A DNA stretch of 34,708 nucleotides from the IMG/VR virus record IMGVR_UViG_3300034073_005068, positions 1-34,708 of that record; one strand, written 5' to 3'. The DNA comes from a virus. This document shows, piece after piece, positions 33,014 through 34,708 of the stretch. The notes under the pieces were generated by a model. That model had not been told where the DNA came from. It searched no databases and worked only from the letters and a program-made list of their open reading frames with translations. The translations under genes were made by a program, and so were the position numbers. Each line of letters starts with the position of its first letter. Within the stretch, counting starts at the first letter, position 1.

Positions 33014-34708
33014 GAACGGCGCGACCGTAAAAATCGGCGACGATGGTCAGGTACTTCAATGCGCCAAGGGCATGGCCGGCGGAGAGTGCGGATACAAGCC
33101 GGGCGACAAAGTCTGTAAAGCTTGCGGCGCCATGGCCGTAGAAGTGAAGATGTGGGACGAAGAACAAGAGGAAGGTGCCCCAGTTCCCCCCATGCCACCC
33201 AAGAAAAAGAAGAAAATGACGGTCGAAGAAAAAGCCGCGATGAGAGCCTACGGCGACGTCTTCGAGGACGAGGACATGGAGGAGGAGTCGGACGAGACGG
33301 AAGAAGAGTCCGACGAGATGATGGACGAAGACATGCCGGAGCTGGAGGACCCAGACATGGAAGATATGGAGATGTCTGACTCCGAAAAGATGATGGACGA
33401 AGAAGACGAAGAGGATTTTGACGAGGACATGGAGGACCTGATGCTCGACGAGGACGAGCCGGAAGACGGGGAACTTCTCGATTCATTGGCCTCCGGAAGA
33501 TCGCCGATGGGCAAGGGTGGATACGTGGAGGGAGTCGAGCCGATGCCGACCCCCGACGAAGAAAAGGAAAACTACGCCGAGATAGATGAAATGCTCGACG
33601 AGGAAGAGGAAATGTCCCCCGAGGACCGTCGCAAAATGATGTCGGAAAGACGTCTACGAACCATGGGTTTCAAGAGCGGCGAAATGGGCAACGAACCATT
33701 CGTGTGCGCCATCGAGAGAAAAGTTTATCCAGGAAATTCTTCTGTTTGCGAAAACTGCCCAGGTGGTTGCATGAAGGAGGGCGACATGCCCGCACTTCTC
33801 GAAATCGAGGGCGTCGCCGAAGATATGTTCATGGGCAAAGTACTCGACTCGGGATACTCCGACAAGGCGGACGTATTCGTAATAGACGTCGAGCGCAAAG
33901 ACGGAAAGCCGATCGAGGCCTTTTTTGACGGCACGACTGGCGAGTGCATGGGCTGGCACATGCTGAACGAGGACGTTCTCAACGTCAAGTCCGGTTTTCA
34001 GCCGAGTCAAATGATCAGTTTCGGAGAAGCCGCCGAAATCGCGACGAAGAGCATTAATGGAGACGTGGTTTCAGTCGAGGCGGACGTCTTCGAGGGCTTT
34101 GACACGTATGCGGTCGAGGTGGAGGGCGTCGACGGCAAATCGTACGACGTCTTCGTGTCATTGGACGGAGAGGTTCTCGGATACGACACCTACACGCAAG
34201 AAGAGGCGTTCGCAATAGAGTCCGAAGCCGCCGAGATAGCGCTCAAAAAGGCCTACGGCGAAAACGTCATCAAGGGAATGATAGAACGAGGCGAGGCGAT
34301 GGAGAACGGGGAAATGCCGATCGCCAACGATTCCGACCTGCGAAATGCGGTCATGGCTTGGCCACGCTCCAAAAAGAGGGAAGAAGCGAGAACTCACATC
34401 ATCGCCAGGGCCAAGGCTCTTGGGCTCGAGGGCTCCCTCCCCGACGAATGGGTCACACAACACGAGAACAACGAAAAAGCCGCAGCCGATGCGAACTTCA
34501 TGTCGTCTCTCGTGGAATTCGAGATGCTTTCGGCGGAAGCCGACGAAAACGATCCCTCCGCTTTGGCCGAGGCATATTTCAAGAGAATGTTCTCGCAGGA
34601 GAGACGCGAAGATCTTGCCAAGCAAGGCATGGCTCTTCCTGACGGTTCCTACCCGATCGAGTCCGTAGAGGACCTAAAGAATGCCATCCAGGCTTTCGGC
34701 AGGGCAAA
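33003..34708 (+). CDS. Acidic Cys / PepSY-like / DUF6582-like protein (cut by right edge)
   Basis: The ATG at 33003 has AGGAG eight bases upstream; at least 568 residues are visible and no stop is reached. Order: an N-terminal four-Cys site (C20, C29, C38, C41); a very acidic Asp/Glu/Met region (about 50-165); a second Cys cluster (C235, C249, C252, C256); one or two PepSY-like segments (about 340-395, with FDTYAVEVEGVDGKSYDVFV); then a unit resembling DUF6582 (SDLRNAVMAWPRSKKREEAR to KALGLEGSLPDEW, about 440-485) and the start of a second one (LPDGSYPIESVEDLKNAIQA) at the edge. DUF6582-type units are common in phage head-region proteins. It may be an assembly or capsid-associated protein. 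A major capsid domain is not visible but could lie beyond the edge. Confidence 0.75.
   Translation, partial: MASENGATVKIGDDGQVLQCAKGMAGGECGYKPGDKVCKACGAMAVEVKMWDEEQEEGAPVPPMPPKKKKKMTVEEKAAMRAYGDVFEDEDMEEESDETEEESDEMMDEDMPELEDPDMEDMEMSDSEKMMDEEDEEDFDEDMEDLMLDEDEPEDGELLDSLASGRSPMGKGGYVEGVEPMPTPDEEKENYAEIDEMLDEEEEMSPEDRRKMMSERRLRTMGFKSGEMGNEPFVCAIERKVYPGNSSVCENCPGGCMKEGDMPALLEIEGVAEDMFMGKVLDSGYSDKADVFVIDVERKDGKPIEAFFDGTTGECMGWHMLNEDVLNVKSGFQPSQMISFGEAAEIATKSINGDVVSVEADVFEGFDTYAVEVEGVDGKSYDVFVSLDGEVLGYDTYTQEEAFAIESEAAEIALKKAYGENVIKGMIERGEAMENGEMPIANDSDLRNAVMAWPRSKKREEARTHIIARAKALGLEGSLPDEWVTQHENNEKAAADANFMSSLVEFEMLSAEADENDPSALAEAYFKRMFSQERREDLAKQGMALPDGSYPIESVEDLKNAIQAFGRA

Overview
This window is part of a tailed double-stranded DNA phage or prophage with a contractile (myovirus-type) tail. 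It contains a tail sheath, tail tube, frameshifted tail assembly chaperone, tape measure, neck proteins, large terminase, HK97-type portal and an S78 prohead protease. No tRNA, rRNA, integrase, transposase or CRISPR array was seen. Genes are tightly packed, with ATGA/TAATG stop-start overlaps and several GTG or TTG starts. Ribosome binding sites are of the GGAGG type. The host cannot be fixed from sequence alone. The style (moderately GC-rich, protease followed by large composite virion proteins, HNH, ParB/PAPS-reductase pair) suggests to me a phage of environmental Actinobacteria, but this is a weak inference.

Layout. Two divergent blocks meet at about 16.47-16.55 kb. The leftward (minus strand) block reads: large terminase carrying an intein; a 169-aa unknown; Rad52-like annealing protein; Cas4/RecB-like PD-(D/E)XK nuclease with probable Fe-S cysteines; a 179-aa coiled-coil protein; HNH endonuclease; a GC-rich structured spacer; RuvC-like resolvase; a 112-aa coiled-coil protein; ParB-like, PAPS-reductase-like and second ParB-like proteins; a 114-aa unknown; then the neck and tail genes (connector, virion morphogenesis/tail completion, probable tail terminator, a 104-aa unknown, sheath, tube, chaperone G/GT, tape measure). 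The tape measure runs off the left edge. A recombination and DNA-processing module is therefore embedded between the terminase and the tail genes.

The rightward (plus strand) block reads: a 59-aa two-helix membrane protein with a TTG start; a portal fused to a MuF-like C-terminus; an 11.9-kb gene for a protein of about 3,981 residues; a 586-aa protein with 54-aa tandem repeats; a 52-aa Cys protein; and an acidic Cys/PepSY-like/DUF6582-like protein cut by the right edge. The major capsid protein was not recognised and probably lies further right.

The most striking feature is the giant protein. It begins with an S78 prohead protease and continues as a chain of segments: a DUF6321-like domain, a Pro-rich linker, several helix-turn-helix segments, a DEDDh 3'-5' exonuclease and unknown domains. 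The segments are separated by 11 copies of a short motif, approximately (D/E/G)-P-(T/I/V)-(A/S/G)-(A/S/G)-M-(A/S/G). My inference is a self-processing virion polyprotein: the N-terminal maturation protease may cut its own tail at these sites and so load enzymes and DNA-binding proteins into the capsid.
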